A DNA stretch of 64,000 bases from Deltaproteobacteria bacterium (GTDB lineage Bacteria; Desulfobacterota; Desulfomonilia; UBA1062), in assembly GCA_029547185.1 (NCBI GenBank), contig JAKPPU010000067.1, positions 1 to 64,000 on the forward strand, given 5' to 3'. The position numbers were made by a program, and so were the translations under genes. This document shows positions 1 through 8,658 of the stretch, piece after piece (within the stretch, counting starts at the first letter, position 1; each line of letters opens with the position of its first letter). The notes under the pieces are model-generated. The model searched no databases. It was not told the DNA's origin and was given only the letters and a program-made list of their open reading frames with translations.

Positions 1-62
1 CAAGATCATCACGGAGATGAAGGACTTGTGTATGACCCTCCGCCATGGCGGAAGATGTTTGC

Positions 63-146
63 CATTCCCGGTATCTCTTCCGTCATTCCCGGCCTCTCTT
101 CTATCATTCCCGTTTTCTCTTCCGTCATTCCCGCGAAGGCGGGAAT
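63..146. repeat. 21-bp tandem repeat ending in a dispersed-repeat palindrome
   Basis: The octamer CATTCCCG recurs at 63, 84, 105 and 126, an exact 21-bp period; the repeat body is CATTCCCG plus a CT-rich stretch. The last copy runs into a perfect 8-bp inverted repeat, ATTCCCGC (127-134), GAAG, GCGGGAAT (139-146). The palindrome with its flanks has the form of the dispersed 'cgtcattcccgcg...cgggaatccag' repeats (dRS3-like) found in many proteobacterial genomes. It lies upstream of the YgiQ-like gene. A long open frame runs through it but is probably not translated there. Confidence 0.8.
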
Positions 147-399
147 CCAGAAAGTGGGAATAAAATCCTGCATCCCCCTTCCCACAGGGATGATGAAACG
201 GAGGATAATGCGCTTCACACGTGAATTGAGCCATCGCCATCGCCTGCCGTACTGCGTGAGCCGTCCGGCACTCTCTATCCTTTTCACATCTGTTTCGGAA
301 AAAAATCAATCGTTAACCAGTGCTATTTTCAAAAAGGCTCATGCCCTTAAAGCAGGGGGGTTGCTATGGCTGGATTTATGCACTATGCTCTTTCCCGCC

Positions 400-2115
400 A
401 TGTTTATCCCCACGACGCGAAAAGAGATGGAGGCCCTCGGCTGGGACCGGATGGACGTGATCCTGGTCACGGGCGACAGCTACATCGACCATCCCTGCAT
501 CGGCGTATCCGTCATCGGACACGTGCTCCTCGATGCTGGATACCGGGTGGGCATAATCGGCCAGCCGGATACCGGGACGGATGCGGACATCGCCCGGCTC
601 GGCGAGCCGAGGCTCTTCTGGGGGGTCACGGCCGGCAGCATCGACTCCATGGTGGCGAACTACACGGCCTCGGGCAAGCGCCGCAAAAGGGACGACTATA
701 CCCCGGGCGGAGTCAACAACAGGCGACCGGACCGGGCAGCGATCGTCTACACGAACCTGATCCGGCGTTTTTTCAAGGATACCTGCCCCATCGTCCTCGG
801 AGGGATCGAGGCCAGCCTGAGAAGGATCGCGCACTACGACTTCTGGTCCGACAGCATCCGGAGATCAATCCTCTTCGACTCGAAGGCCGACATCCTCGTC
901 TACGGCATGGGCGAGAAGGCGGTGCTCGATCTCGGCCGATGCCTCACATCGGGAGAGGACTACCGGGGTGTCCGGGGCATCTGCTACATCGCAAAGGAAA
1001 GAAACGGTGCCTGGATCGAGCTTCCCCCGTACGATGCCGTAACCAAAGACAAGAAGGCGTTCATGGAGATGTTCCGGCAGTTCTGCGAGTGCTGTGAATC
1101 GCCGGAGGCTAAAGCCCTCTGCCAGCTTCAGGACACGCGGTATCTGGTCCAGAACCCGCCCCAGCCCCTGCCCGGTCCCGGAGAGCTCGATGAGATCCAT
1201 GCAAAGGATTACGAAAGAGACCTCCACCCGTTTTACAGGGAGCAGGGAGAGGTGCGCGCACTGGAAACCATCCGGTTTTCCATCACGACCCATCGCGGAT
1301 GCTTCGGGGGCTGCAATTTCTGCTCGATCGGCGTGCACCAGGGACGGGTCGTGGTATCCCGCACGAAAGAATCCATTATAAAGGAAGCGAAAAGGTTGTC
1401 CCGACATCCCCTGTTCAAAGGCACGATCGCGGATGTGGGGGGGCCCACGGCGAACATGTATGCACTCGGGTGCGGCACTAGGAACGGCAGGTCCGCGTGC
1501 AGGGAGAGGAGATGCCTCTTCCCGTCCGTCTGTCCCAACCTGAAGACCGACCACGGCGCCCAGGCAGACCTCCTGAAGGCCCTGCGGGAGATGCCCGGCG
1601 TGAAGAGGGTCTTCGTCGCATCCGGCATCAGGCACGACCTCGTGGCCGCGGATGCAAAGAGCGGGAGGCGATACCTCGAAGAGCTCGTCAGGCACCATAC
1701 GTCCGGGCAGATGAAGATCGCACCCGAGCACACGCAGGAGCATGTCCTCAGGCTCATGGGAAAATCGGGAAAAAACCTTCTGATCGCCTTCAAGGACCTC
1801 TTCTACGAGATCACCCGTGAGAGCGCCAAGAAGCAGTTCCTCACCTACTACCTCATGGCAGCGCACCCCGGCTGCACCCTCGACGACATGCGCAGGCTCA
1901 AGCGGTTTGCCACCTCGGAGCTCCGCACCAACCCGGAGCAGGTCCAGATCTTCACCCCCCTTCCCTCCACCTGGTCCGGCGTCATGTACTGCACCGGGCT
2001 TGACCCCGACAGCGGAGAAGGAATATTCGTCGAGAAGGACAGGGATGCACGGCAGCAGCAGAAGGACATCCTCGTCGCCAAGGAGCACATCAGGGCCGGG
2101 CGTCGAAAGAGATGA
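400..2115 (+). CDS. ygiQ: YgiQ-family radical SAM protein
   Basis: This is a roughly 571-residue protein. It opens with the family signature (MFIPTTRKEMEALGWD followed by DVILVTGDSYIDHP) and carries the radical SAM cluster motif CxxxCxxC as C301, C305 and C308 in THRGCFGGCNFC. YgiQ proteins combine an N-terminal domain of unknown function with a radical SAM barrel; the substrate is not established. The frame is open upstream to position 28, but that part crosses a repeat array and has no homology. ATG 400 matches where homologues begin; ATG 385 and TTG 361 (just after a GGGGGG run) are alternatives. The C-terminus after the barrel is short. No operon partner is evident. Confidence 0.85.
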   Translation: MFIPTTRKEMEALGWDRMDVILVTGDSYIDHPCIGVSVIGHVLLDAGYRVGIIGQPDTGTDADIARLGEPRLFWGVTAGSIDSMVANYTASGKRRKRDDYTPGGVNNRRPDRAAIVYTNLIRRFFKDTCPIVLGGIEASLRRIAHYDFWSDSIRRSILFDSKADILVYGMGEKAVLDLGRCLTSGEDYRGVRGICYIAKERNGAWIELPPYDAVTKDKKAFMEMFRQFCECCESPEAKALCQLQDTRYLVQNPPQPLPGPGELDEIHAKDYERDLHPFYREQGEVRALETIRFSITTHRGCFGGCNFCSIGVHQGRVVVSRTKESIIKEAKRLSRHPLFKGTIADVGGPTANMYALGCGTRNGRSACRERRCLFPSVCPNLKTDHGAQADLLKALREMPGVKRVFVASGIRHDLVAADAKSGRRYLEELVRHHTSGQMKIAPEHTQEHVLRLMGKSGKNLLIAFKDLFYEITRESAKKQFLTYYLMAAHPGCTLDDMRRLKRFATSELRTNPEQVQIFTPLPSTWSGVMYCTGLDPDSGEGIFVEKDRDARQQQKDILVAKEHIRAGRRKR

Positions 2116-2322
2116 ACCCTGCAAGATTATATTTCAGCAGCTTTGCGCAAAGATCTTGACAAGGGGCTCCATTAATAATAGTAAATAATTTAGTAAGATA
2201 ATTGTATATCCAATTGCCATGATTTTGAATTTGATCAAACGGGGGATAGGCCAGACACTCGTTTTTCAGCAAGGCATTTGTTTTGATCGAACACATTAAT
2301 CGGGCACAGAGGAGGTAGCCGT

Positions 2323-3069
2323 ATGAAGGGTTTCAATTCAGGGACGCTTCTTCGCGTCAGCGTAATCATGTTGTTCTGTTTAACGATATCTGCATGCGGA
2401 CTTTTCAGTGTTTCGTGGATACGCAGTGCAAGCGACAACGATGTAGTGAACCTGGGCGACTCCATCTTTGCGCTGTCCGGCAAGATCCATGACAATCTCC
2501 AGAGCTGGGCCGGCCAGACCTTCCGCCGCTACAGCAAATCGGGCGCCATGATAACGGGCGGCGACTTCATCACCCCCGACCTGAACATGCAGTATGACAC
2601 GGCAAAGGCAGACGGCTACATCAGGACCATCTTCATGGACGGCGGCGGCAACGATATCCTCATCCCAGCCACGCTGTTCTTCGATCCCTACAACTGCAAG
2701 GTCGACTGGTGGGAATCCGGGCTCTCTTCATCCTGCAAATCTCTCATAAACGACGTGTACGTCGATACGGTGGACCTCCTGAACAGGATGGGCAGGGACG
2801 GCGTGCAGAACATCATCTTCCAGGGCTATTACCATGTCAAGGGCGGCCTCATCGGGACGACGGCCCTCAATCCGGCAGTGGACTACGGCGATGCGAAGCT
2901 CGCCCTGGCGGTCCAGAATGCGGCGGCTGCACCCAATTACCGCGTGTTCATCGACCCACGGCCGTTCATCGTGAATTCCGATATCGTTTTCGACGGGGTC
3001 CATCCGAACGACTCCGGCTCGTACAAGCTTGCACAGCGGATCTGGGCCAAGCTCCAGCCGCTCCTGTAG
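2323..3069 (+). CDS. SGNH/GDSL-hydrolase lipoprotein
   Basis: This 248-residue protein has a lipoprotein signal with lipobox ISAC (lipidated Cys25). It carries three SGNH-hydrolase blocks: GDS with nucleophile Ser47 (block I), GGGND near residue 109 (block III), and DGVHPND near the C-terminus giving the Asp/His pair (block V). SGNH enzymes are esterases, lipases or carbohydrate deacetylases; the substrate cannot be read from sequence. GAGGAGGT upstream gives a clear ribosome-binding site. A strong terminator follows, so it is probably a single transcript, although the next gene resembles a lipase chaperone. Confidence 0.8.
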   Translation: MKGFNSGTLLRVSVIMLFCLTISACGLFSVSWIRSASDNDVVNLGDSIFALSGKIHDNLQSWAGQTFRRYSKSGAMITGGDFITPDLNMQYDTAKADGYIRTIFMDGGGNDILIPATLFFDPYNCKVDWWESGLSSSCKSLINDVYVDTVDLLNRMGRDGVQNIIFQGYYHVKGGLIGTTALNPAVDYGDAKLALAVQNAAAAPNYRVFIDPRPFIVNSDIVFDGVHPNDSGSYKLAQRIWAKLQPLL

Positions 3070-3077
3070 CTGATCCC

Positions 3078-3112
3078 GGGTCACGGGGCAGCTCAAGCCC
3101 CGTGACCCTTTT
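3078..3112 (+). terminator. Rho-independent terminator after the SGNH lipoprotein
   Basis: A perfect 12-bp inverted repeat, GGGTCACGGGGC (3078-3089) and GCCCCGTGACCC (3097-3108), with a 7-nt loop is followed by TTTT. It starts nine bases after the stop codon. Confidence 0.85.
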
Positions 3113-3219
3113 CCAGAATCTTCGCCCCGGCAGCAATCCCCCCGGTGAACAATCCCGGACAATGATAATCCATAATAATTAGGTTGAAAATTCGTACACT
3201 GTCGGAGATAAGGGTGGCC

Positions 3220-4236
3220 ATGGACAGCAGGAAGAAAACGTTGGGAATAATCCTCGGCACAGCGGCATCCATATCCGTCATCGTCCTGTGCTATCTTTTC
3301 CTCCTCCCTGATACCGGCGCCAGATATGCACAGAGCTTCGTCCGTAAGGGGGACCAAACCGGTGCGCTCGTCCCGTCCGATCCCTTCATCGACCGGATGG
3401 TCAGAGAGCTCAAGAAGTGCTACGCGAAAACCATATCGCAGAAGAGCACGCAGGCGAGCCTGATCGGCATCAGGGATTTCGTCCTGGGCACCCACCCGGA
3501 CAACGGGAGGGCCGTATTCTATACGATCCTTAAACAGGCGTTCCCGGACTACGCCGACGAGATCATGGAGACACTGGCCGGGATCGACGAGTACACCCGC
3601 TGGCTCGAAGACAATAAGAAGATGCTGAGCCGGATGACCGCCCTCGAGCGGACCACGGCCATGTGGGAAAAGCGCAAGGAGCTCTTCGGCGACGATGCTG
3701 AGAAGATCTGGTCGGGCGACGTGCTGGCCACCGAAGCGAGAAAGGCCAAGATGCAGGACATCATGGCCGCGTTGAACGAAGAGAGCACAACGAGCATCGA
3801 CGAAAAGCTGCACGTGTACCAGGGCGCCCTCAACGAAACCTATAAGGGCACCCCGGAAGAGTATCTCCTTGGCCAGAATGCAATCCTGTCGAAGGTGTTC
3901 TTCAGCATCGATTCCGTCCAGAACGAGCTGAAGAACATGAGCCCGGAGCAGCGCCAGATGGAGATAAACAGCATCCGCAGGCAGATGGGCTTCTCCGAAG
4001 AGCAGATCGAGGAGCTGGCGAAGCGCGATGCGGAGAAGGAGCAGCGCTGGCAGGTCGGCTACCGGTACATGCAGCAGCGCGAAAAGGTGATGCAGCAGTA
4101 CGAAGGCGAAGAGCGGGAGGAAAGGCTCAAGGATTTACGTGAGCAGTATTTCCAGGACGAGGCAAAGACGATCGAGCTCGAGGAAAAGGACAATTTTTTC
4201 AGGTTCGAGAGGCCGCGCATCTACGGGAGGAACTAG
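3220..4236 (+). CDS. Lipase-chaperone (Lif)-like membrane-anchored protein
   Basis: This roughly 338-residue protein has an N-terminal membrane anchor (hydrophobic stretch at about residues 7-29) and an otherwise long helical periplasmic part. Two regions follow the layout of lipase foldases: a central helix block ending in a RKELFGDDAEKIW-type segment, and a C-terminal block with FSEEQIEEL, RWQVGYRYM, ERLKDLREQYF and a final basic tail. Lif foldases help secreted lipases fold in the periplasm. The Lif signature RxxFDY(F/C)LSAxGE is not visible, so the foldase role is inferred. ATG 3220 was chosen over TTG 3184 because it directly precedes the anchor. It sits after an SGNH lipoprotein but is separated by a terminator. 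Confidence 0.55.
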   Translation: MDSRKKTLGIILGTAASISVIVLCYLFLLPDTGARYAQSFVRKGDQTGALVPSDPFIDRMVRELKKCYAKTISQKSTQASLIGIRDFVLGTHPDNGRAVFYTILKQAFPDYADEIMETLAGIDEYTRWLEDNKKMLSRMTALERTTAMWEKRKELFGDDAEKIWSGDVLATEARKAKMQDIMAALNEESTTSIDEKLHVYQGALNETYKGTPEEYLLGQNAILSKVFFSIDSVQNELKNMSPEQRQMEINSIRRQMGFSEEQIEELAKRDAEKEQRWQVGYRYMQQREKVMQQYEGEEREERLKDLREQYFQDEAKTIELEEKDNFFRFERPRIYGRN

Positions 4237-4255
4237 CTCCATGCCCTCCGCGACA

Positions 4256-7138
4256 TCAATCGAGAACCTCGCGAACCCTGACGGCCAGCTCTTTGAGTGA
4301 AAACGGCTTCTGTATGAAATTCACGCCATTGTCCAGGACACCCCGGTGGGCGATGACATCGGATGTGTAGCCCGACATGAAGAGGTGCTTTATCGTCGGC
4401 CGGACAGCCTGAAGCCGGGCAGCCAGGTCCCGTCCGTTCATCTCCGGCATGACCACGTCGGTGATGAACAGGTCGATGCCATTCAAGTCTTCCCGGGCGA
4501 TTTCGATCGCCTCGCCCGGCGTGCCTGCGGACAGGACGGTATAGCCCAGATGCTGCAGCATCTTCTTTCCCATCTCCAGTATTGCCGGCTCATCCTCTAC
4601 GATGAGAATGGTCTCACCCCGGCTGCGCGGGATATCCACGGCCGCTGCGGTCTTTATTTCTCCGGCTTCTGACCCATGGCGCGGGATGAAGATCTTGAAG
4701 GTCGTTCCATGCCCCGGCTCGCTGTATACATGTATGAACCCCTCGTTCTGCTTTACGATGCCGTACACGGTGGCCAGCCCCAGGCCCGTTCCCTGCCCCA
4801 GCTCCTTGGTGGTGAAGAATGGTTCGAAAATGCGATCGAGGTTTTCCTTGTCCATGCCGCACCCGTCGTCGCTGACGGCAAGCACCACGTACTCACCCGG
4901 AAGGACCTCGGAGTTGATCTCCCGATAGTTATCGCCGAATGAGGCCGTGTGTGTTTCGATGGATATCTTGCCGACGTCGGCGATGGCGTCTCTGGCGTTG
5001 ACGCAGAGATTGGCGAGAATCTGATCGAGCTGCGAGGGGTCCATCTTCACGGTACACGGGCCCGCCCCGGGAAGCCAGGCCAGCGTGATGTTCTCCCCGA
5101 TGAGCCTGCGAAGCATTTTCAGCGTGGCTGCAACCGACTCGTTGAGATCGAACACGACAGGCGTTACGGTCTGCTTGCGGGCAAAGGCCAGGAGCTGACG
5201 GGTTAGGCGGGCGGACCGCTCTGCCGCATCGAGGATCCTGCCGAGATTCTCGCGCAATGGATCTGCTTCGTCCATGCTGTCCATAGTGAGCTCGGCATAT
5301 CCGATAATGGCGCCCAGCATGTTGTTGAAATCGTGGGCAACCCCGCCGGCGAGCACGCCGACCGCCTCCAGCTTCCGGGACTGGAGGAGCTGTCCCTGCA
5401 GCTTCTCCCGCTCCTCTTCCTCCAGCTTGCGGTCGGTGATGTCGAAAATACTTACGATGATGCTGTCTCCTATCAGATTGGCACCGATGATCATGGTGCG
5501 CACCGTACCGTCCTTGCAGGTGACCCGGAATTCGCCCGGCTCCACCTCTGAACCTGTTGTCAGCACCTCATCGATGACTGTGCGCCAACGCGATCTCAGC
5601 TGGTCCCGATATTCAGGATCGGGATATGCGAGTCTCCACCAGTGATCGATGGTCGGTATGTCGTTGCGCGAGTATCCGAGCGCCTGCGAAAAGCGGTCGT
5701 TTACCTCGATGACCCTTCCATCCAGAGAGACATACGCAAGCGGCAAGGGCGCATTCTTGAAGAGCGAACGGAACCGCTCCTCGCTTTCCTTCAAGGCCTT
5801 CTCCGCGCGCTTTCTCTCGGTGACGTCCGCGGTCATCGTGAGAACCTGCCTCTTTTCCTGAATCTCCAGCAGGACGGATGAAAAGATGATGTGGCGCTCG
5901 GAGCCGTCCTTGGCCCGGATCGGGGTTTCGAAGTTCCGTACCGAACCTGTCTTCATCAGCATGGCAATAATATGCTCGGCCTCGATCTCGGAGAATACCT
6001 CGAAATCCTTAACCGTCAGGCGGGAAAGCTCTTCCTTCCCTATCCCTCGGGCATCCAGAAAGGCCCTGTTTGCATCCAGAAGCCGTCCGTCATCAAGGCC
6101 GTTGATGAAAATGGAGTAAGGCGCATACTCGAAGATCGCCCGGAATCTGGCCTCGCTCTGGGCCAGCACTTCCTGGGTTTCTTTCATGCTCTGGATGTTC
6201 AGGATCAGTCCTATGTATCGTGTCGGAACTCCGTTTCTATCCCTGGCAACGGCCTGGCCCTTGGACAGAACCCAGCACCAGGTTCCGTCGGCCCTCCGGA
6301 TACGGAACTCGGTCTCGAACAGGCCCTGACCGCCGGCATTAATGTAGCCGCTGAACCTTTTTTCTGCAACGGGCAGGTCCTCGGGATGAATAAAGCCCCT
6401 CCATTCATCCAGAGAGACCTCCCGGGCTATCGGCCTATAGCCGAGCATGGTGTACAATTGCTCTCCCAGATAACCGGAACCCCTGGCCGGGTAAAAATCC
6501 CAGATGCCGGCATAAGTTGCATCCATGGCGAGCCGCAGCAGCTCGTTCTGGGCCAGGAGCTCCTGCTGAGCCGTTTTCAGGCTGGCGACCTTCTCTTTGA
6601 GCCTGTATCTGAGGAAATAGCTCGTGCAGAGCAGTCCTATCGTGATGAGCACGGCGAGCGCGTTGATAATCCGGAATCGGCGGCGGGCATCCTGATCGAG
6701 CCAGCCTCTCATGCCCACGGAGGCCAGTTTCGTGCGTACTGCCTCGAGCCTGCTTTCGGCAGCGGTCTTGGGGAGAGAGGCACCGAGCCGCGCTTCGATC
6801 ATCGCCGGCAGATCCGCCCCGATCCGTGCAGGAGAGCCTTCGCTGACGGAAGGAAGCGTCAGTCTTCCATGGTTCAGCCGGACCTGCTCATTAAAAATGA
6901 GGCGCACAGGGGATATCCCCCCGGCATGCACGGGTGCAGCCGGGACACAGAACAGGCCGACAACAAAAGGGAGAACGGCCACAAGGCCGATGGCTCCGCG
7001 CAGAAGGCATTTCTTTGTCAATGAAGGAATGGAACCGACAATCGGTCTCGAGGTCGATACATCCGCGCCCAAAATGCTTACCCCTCTAAGATGCCTCAAA
7101 TTGCCTGTCACGGTTGAGCGGACCCCATCAGGGATCAC
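4256..7138 (-). CDS. Hybrid PAS histidine kinase with C-terminal receiver
   Basis: This protein is about 960 residues long. Visible order: membrane segment near 46-66, a short (about 90-residue) periplasmic part, a second membrane segment near 157-177, three PAS domains (about 200-570; YAGIWDFYP, FRAIFEYAPYSIF and FRSLFKNAPLPLA regions), a HisKA domain with phosphoacceptor motif VAHDFNN, and an HATPase domain with DDGCGM, FEPFFTTK and GTGLGLA. A receiver domain at about 840-958 ends the protein, with acidic pocket EDE and phosphoacceptor DVVMPEMNG. It is a membrane-bound hybrid kinase; the signal is unknown. The first residues are poorly hydrophobic, so the true start may be an internal TTG near 7022. 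It converges with the lipase-chaperone-like gene and has no obvious separate response regulator beside it. Confidence 0.9.
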   Translation of the reverse strand: MIPDGVRSTVTGNLRHLRGVSILGADVSTSRPIVGSIPSLTKKCLLRGAIGLVAVLPFVVGLFCVPAAPVHAGGISPVRLIFNEQVRLNHGRLTLPSVSEGSPARIGADLPAMIEARLGASLPKTAAESRLEAVRTKLASVGMRGWLDQDARRRFRIINALAVLITIGLLCTSYFLRYRLKEKVASLKTAQQELLAQNELLRLAMDATYAGIWDFYPARGSGYLGEQLYTMLGYRPIAREVSLDEWRGFIHPEDLPVAEKRFSGYINAGGQGLFETEFRIRRADGTWCWVLSKGQAVARDRNGVPTRYIGLILNIQSMKETQEVLAQSEARFRAIFEYAPYSIFINGLDDGRLLDANRAFLDARGIGKEELSRLTVKDFEVFSEIEAEHIIAMLMKTGSVRNFETPIRAKDGSERHIIFSSVLLEIQEKRQVLTMTADVTERKRAEKALKESEERFRSLFKNAPLPLAYVSLDGRVIEVNDRFSQALGYSRNDIPTIDHWWRLAYPDPEYRDQLRSRWRTVIDEVLTTGSEVEPGEFRVTCKDGTVRTMIIGANLIGDSIIVSIFDITDRKLEEEEREKLQGQLLQSRKLEAVGVLAGGVAHDFNNMLGAIIGYAELTMDSMDEADPLRENLGRILDAAERSARLTRQLLAFARKQTVTPVVFDLNESVAATLKMLRRLIGENITLAWLPGAGPCTVKMDPSQLDQILANLCVNARDAIADVGKISIETHTASFGDNYREINSEVLPGEYVVLAVSDDGCGMDKENLDRIFEPFFTTKELGQGTGLGLATVYGIVKQNEGFIHVYSEPGHGTTFKIFIPRHGSEAGEIKTAAAVDIPRSRGETILIVEDEPAILEMGKKMLQHLGYTVLSAGTPGEAIEIAREDLNGIDLFITDVVMPEMNGRDLAARLQAVRPTIKHLFMSGYTSDVIAHRGVLDNGVNFIQKPFSLKELAVRVREVLD

Positions 7139-7215
7139 CGGATTCTCATATCCTGATGGTCAAGTATTTTTATCGTCCTTTGCCGGACCGTTCTTGACAG
7201 AGAATATTCCTCATG

Positions 7216-7249
7216 AAAAAGCATCGGGCCGCCTTGTACTGGCGGCCCG
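7216..7249 (-). terminator. Terminator downstream of the AtpZ-like gene
   Basis: On the minus strand a perfect 9-bp stem (CGGGCCGCC at 7225-7233 with GGCGGCCCG at 7241-7249) is followed after four bases by TTTTT. It lies about 50 bases after the stop of the gene at 7302-7565. Confidence 0.65.
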
Positions 7250-7301
7250 CATTCGTGGCATCCCAGCCGGATGGACAGGGCGGGATGTTTCCTTGAGATC
7301 G

Positions 7302-7565
7302 TCACTGATGCTGTACTTTGGCCCTCCTGATGTTCAGCTGCTCTTTGACCTTCGCGTAATCCGTGTACATCCGTCCGATGCACAACGCGATGCCCAGAAC
7401 GAGCAGTCCCAGCATGAAGGTCGGCTCCGTACCCATTCTTACATCGATCCACCGGCCCGCGAACAGGAACAGGAACGAGGAGACGACCAGGGTGAAGCTC
7501 CATGCGCTTATCATAATGATCTGATTGAGTGCCTTTGTCTGGATCTTTCTCTTTTGCTTTTTCAT
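7302..7565 (-). CDS. AtpZ/AtpI-like small membrane protein
   Basis: This 87-residue protein has a basic N-terminus (MKKQKRKIQTK) and two transmembrane helices, SAWSFTLVVSSFLFLFAG and TFMLGLLVLGIALCIGRMY, separated by a short GRWIDVRMGTEP turn. This is the layout of the AtpZ family ('F0F1-ATPase subunit, gene 1'), normally encoded at the head of ATP-synthase operons. Here it is solitary, with no atp genes within the window. An AGGAGGAG site lies upstream of the ATG. Function in ion transport or ATP-synthase assembly is inferred from family resemblance only. Confidence 0.6.
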   Translation of the reverse strand: MKKQKRKIQTKALNQIIMISAWSFTLVVSSFLFLFAGRWIDVRMGTEPTFMLGLLVLGIALCIGRMYTDYAKVKEQLNIRRAKVQHQ

Positions 7566-7931
7566 GTCATCTCCTCCTTTCCTCTCTTCCGGCTCCGGAT
7601 TCCCGGTGCCGGGCTATCGGCTTGCTGCCAAGATGCATCAGCCTGGCCGGGTTCCTCTGCTGCTCCTCTATGATATCCATGAGGCATACAGCGTGCCAAA
7701 CGGATCATGGAGCCCGGAATATTCTGTATCTCATTGTTATCATAGTTTATTATACAATAAAGGCTCTCCCCTCTCCCCTTGAATGGTCTGTGAAAACCCA
7801 TGTTCCGTTCAACAAAACGTTGAAAGATATTGAAAGAAACGTGCGGGAACCTGCTGATAATACCTATCCTCACCCTTTTCCCATTCGACCAGCCATTGTT
7901 CAAAGCCTGAAAAAATGGAAAGGGAGGAGAA

Positions 7932-7967
7932 TTGACATTCTTCTTGGTCATTGGTATAATATACCAA
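7932..7967 (+). promoter_or_regulatory. Consensus sigma-70 promoter overlapped by an operator-like inverted repeat
   Basis: TTGACA (7932-7937) and TATAAT (7955-7960) are separated by exactly 17 bases, a perfect consensus promoter. A 7-bp inverted repeat, TTGGTAT (7951-7957) AAT ATACCAA (7961-7967), covers the -10 box. Such placement is typical of autorepression by the DNA-binding antitoxin of the operon downstream. The predicted transcription start (about 7967) lies almost on the toxin start. Confidence 0.8.
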
Positions 7968-7969
7968 AG

Positions 7970-8272
7970 ATAAAGGCACAGCTTATCATCCATAGTAAGA
8001 TCACTGACGAGTTCGGGAACACTATTGAGATGAAGCTCTGGAAGGTCCCGAGAACAGAGCGTATGCCCAGCGGCATCAGATACTCTCTTGTCTACATCGT
8101 GAACGGGAAAAGAGTTATCGGGTATGACAATGCTGAAGGCAAAGGAGATCACAGGCATTACAATGACAAAGAAGCTCCATACAGTTTCAGCGGCATCCGT
8201 GAGCTGACTCGGGACTTTTATCACGACATAGAGCGATACTTGGAGAAAAATTATGAGAGTAAAAAAGGTTAA
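7970..8272 (+). CDS. tumE: TumE-family toxin, apparent ATA start
   Basis: From residue 1 (KAQLIIHSKITDEFGNTIEM) to the end this matches the TumE (DUF6516) toxin family, including the conserved KRVIGYDNAEGKGDHRHY segment and the C-terminal DFYHDIERYL helix. Homologues usually begin with Met-Lys-Ala just before the first strand; here that codon is ATA (7970-7972). There is no ATG, GTG or TTG in frame between the promoter and this point. The frame is open upstream to 7529 but that part is not conserved and lies before the promoter. Either ATA is used, translation is nearly leaderless, or the toxin has been silenced by a start-codon change. It overlaps its antitoxin by 20 bases. The toxic mechanism is not deducible here. 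Confidence 0.65.
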   Translation: MKAQLIIHSKITDEFGNTIEMKLWKVPRTERMPSGIRYSLVYIVNGKRVIGYDNAEGKGDHRHYNDKEAPYSFSGIRELTRDFYHDIERYLEKNYESKKG

Positions 8273-8618
8273 GGTAGGGATCAAGGATGTAAGTACAGCC
8301 CTGGCGGAGTTTGCCGAAACAGGTGAGAAGTTGGAGCAGGGAAAACTTGTGCATAAAGAAAATGGTGTTTATTTCACCAGCTTCGAGGCCTTCAGAAAGG
8401 CACTCACCCCCAAGCGTCTGGAGCTTCTCCATGCGATAAAGAGAGGGAAACCATCGTCGCTGAGCCATCTGGCAAGAATAGTGAAAAGGGATATCAAAAA
8501 TGTTGCCGTCGATGTTGATTATCTTGCCCAGATCGGCTTGATAGAAAAGAGGGAGCGGCAGAAAGAAGTTATTCCCGTTGTCACGTACGACCATATATCT
8601 CTCGACATTGCCGTTTGA
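8253..8618 (+). CDS. tumA: TumA-like HTH antitoxin
   Basis: This 121-residue protein has a winged-helix/MarR-like DNA-binding region (AFRKALTPKRLELLHAIKRG followed by SSLSHLARIVKRDIKNVAVDVDYLAQIGLIEK), as in the HVO_A0114/TumA group encoded next to TumE toxins. It starts inside the last codons of the toxin gene (20-base overlap), the usual translational coupling of such pairs. As the DNA-binding partner it is the likely reader of the inverted repeat over the -10 box at 7951-7967. Confidence 0.75.
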   Translation: MRVKKVKVGIKDVSTALAEFAETGEKLEQGKLVHKENGVYFTSFEAFRKALTPKRLELLHAIKRGKPSSLSHLARIVKRDIKNVAVDVDYLAQIGLIEKRERQKEVIPVVTYDHISLDIAV

Positions 8619-8658
8619 GCTTATCCCTGCCGGCTGGAGATCAACCGGACGGCAGCTT

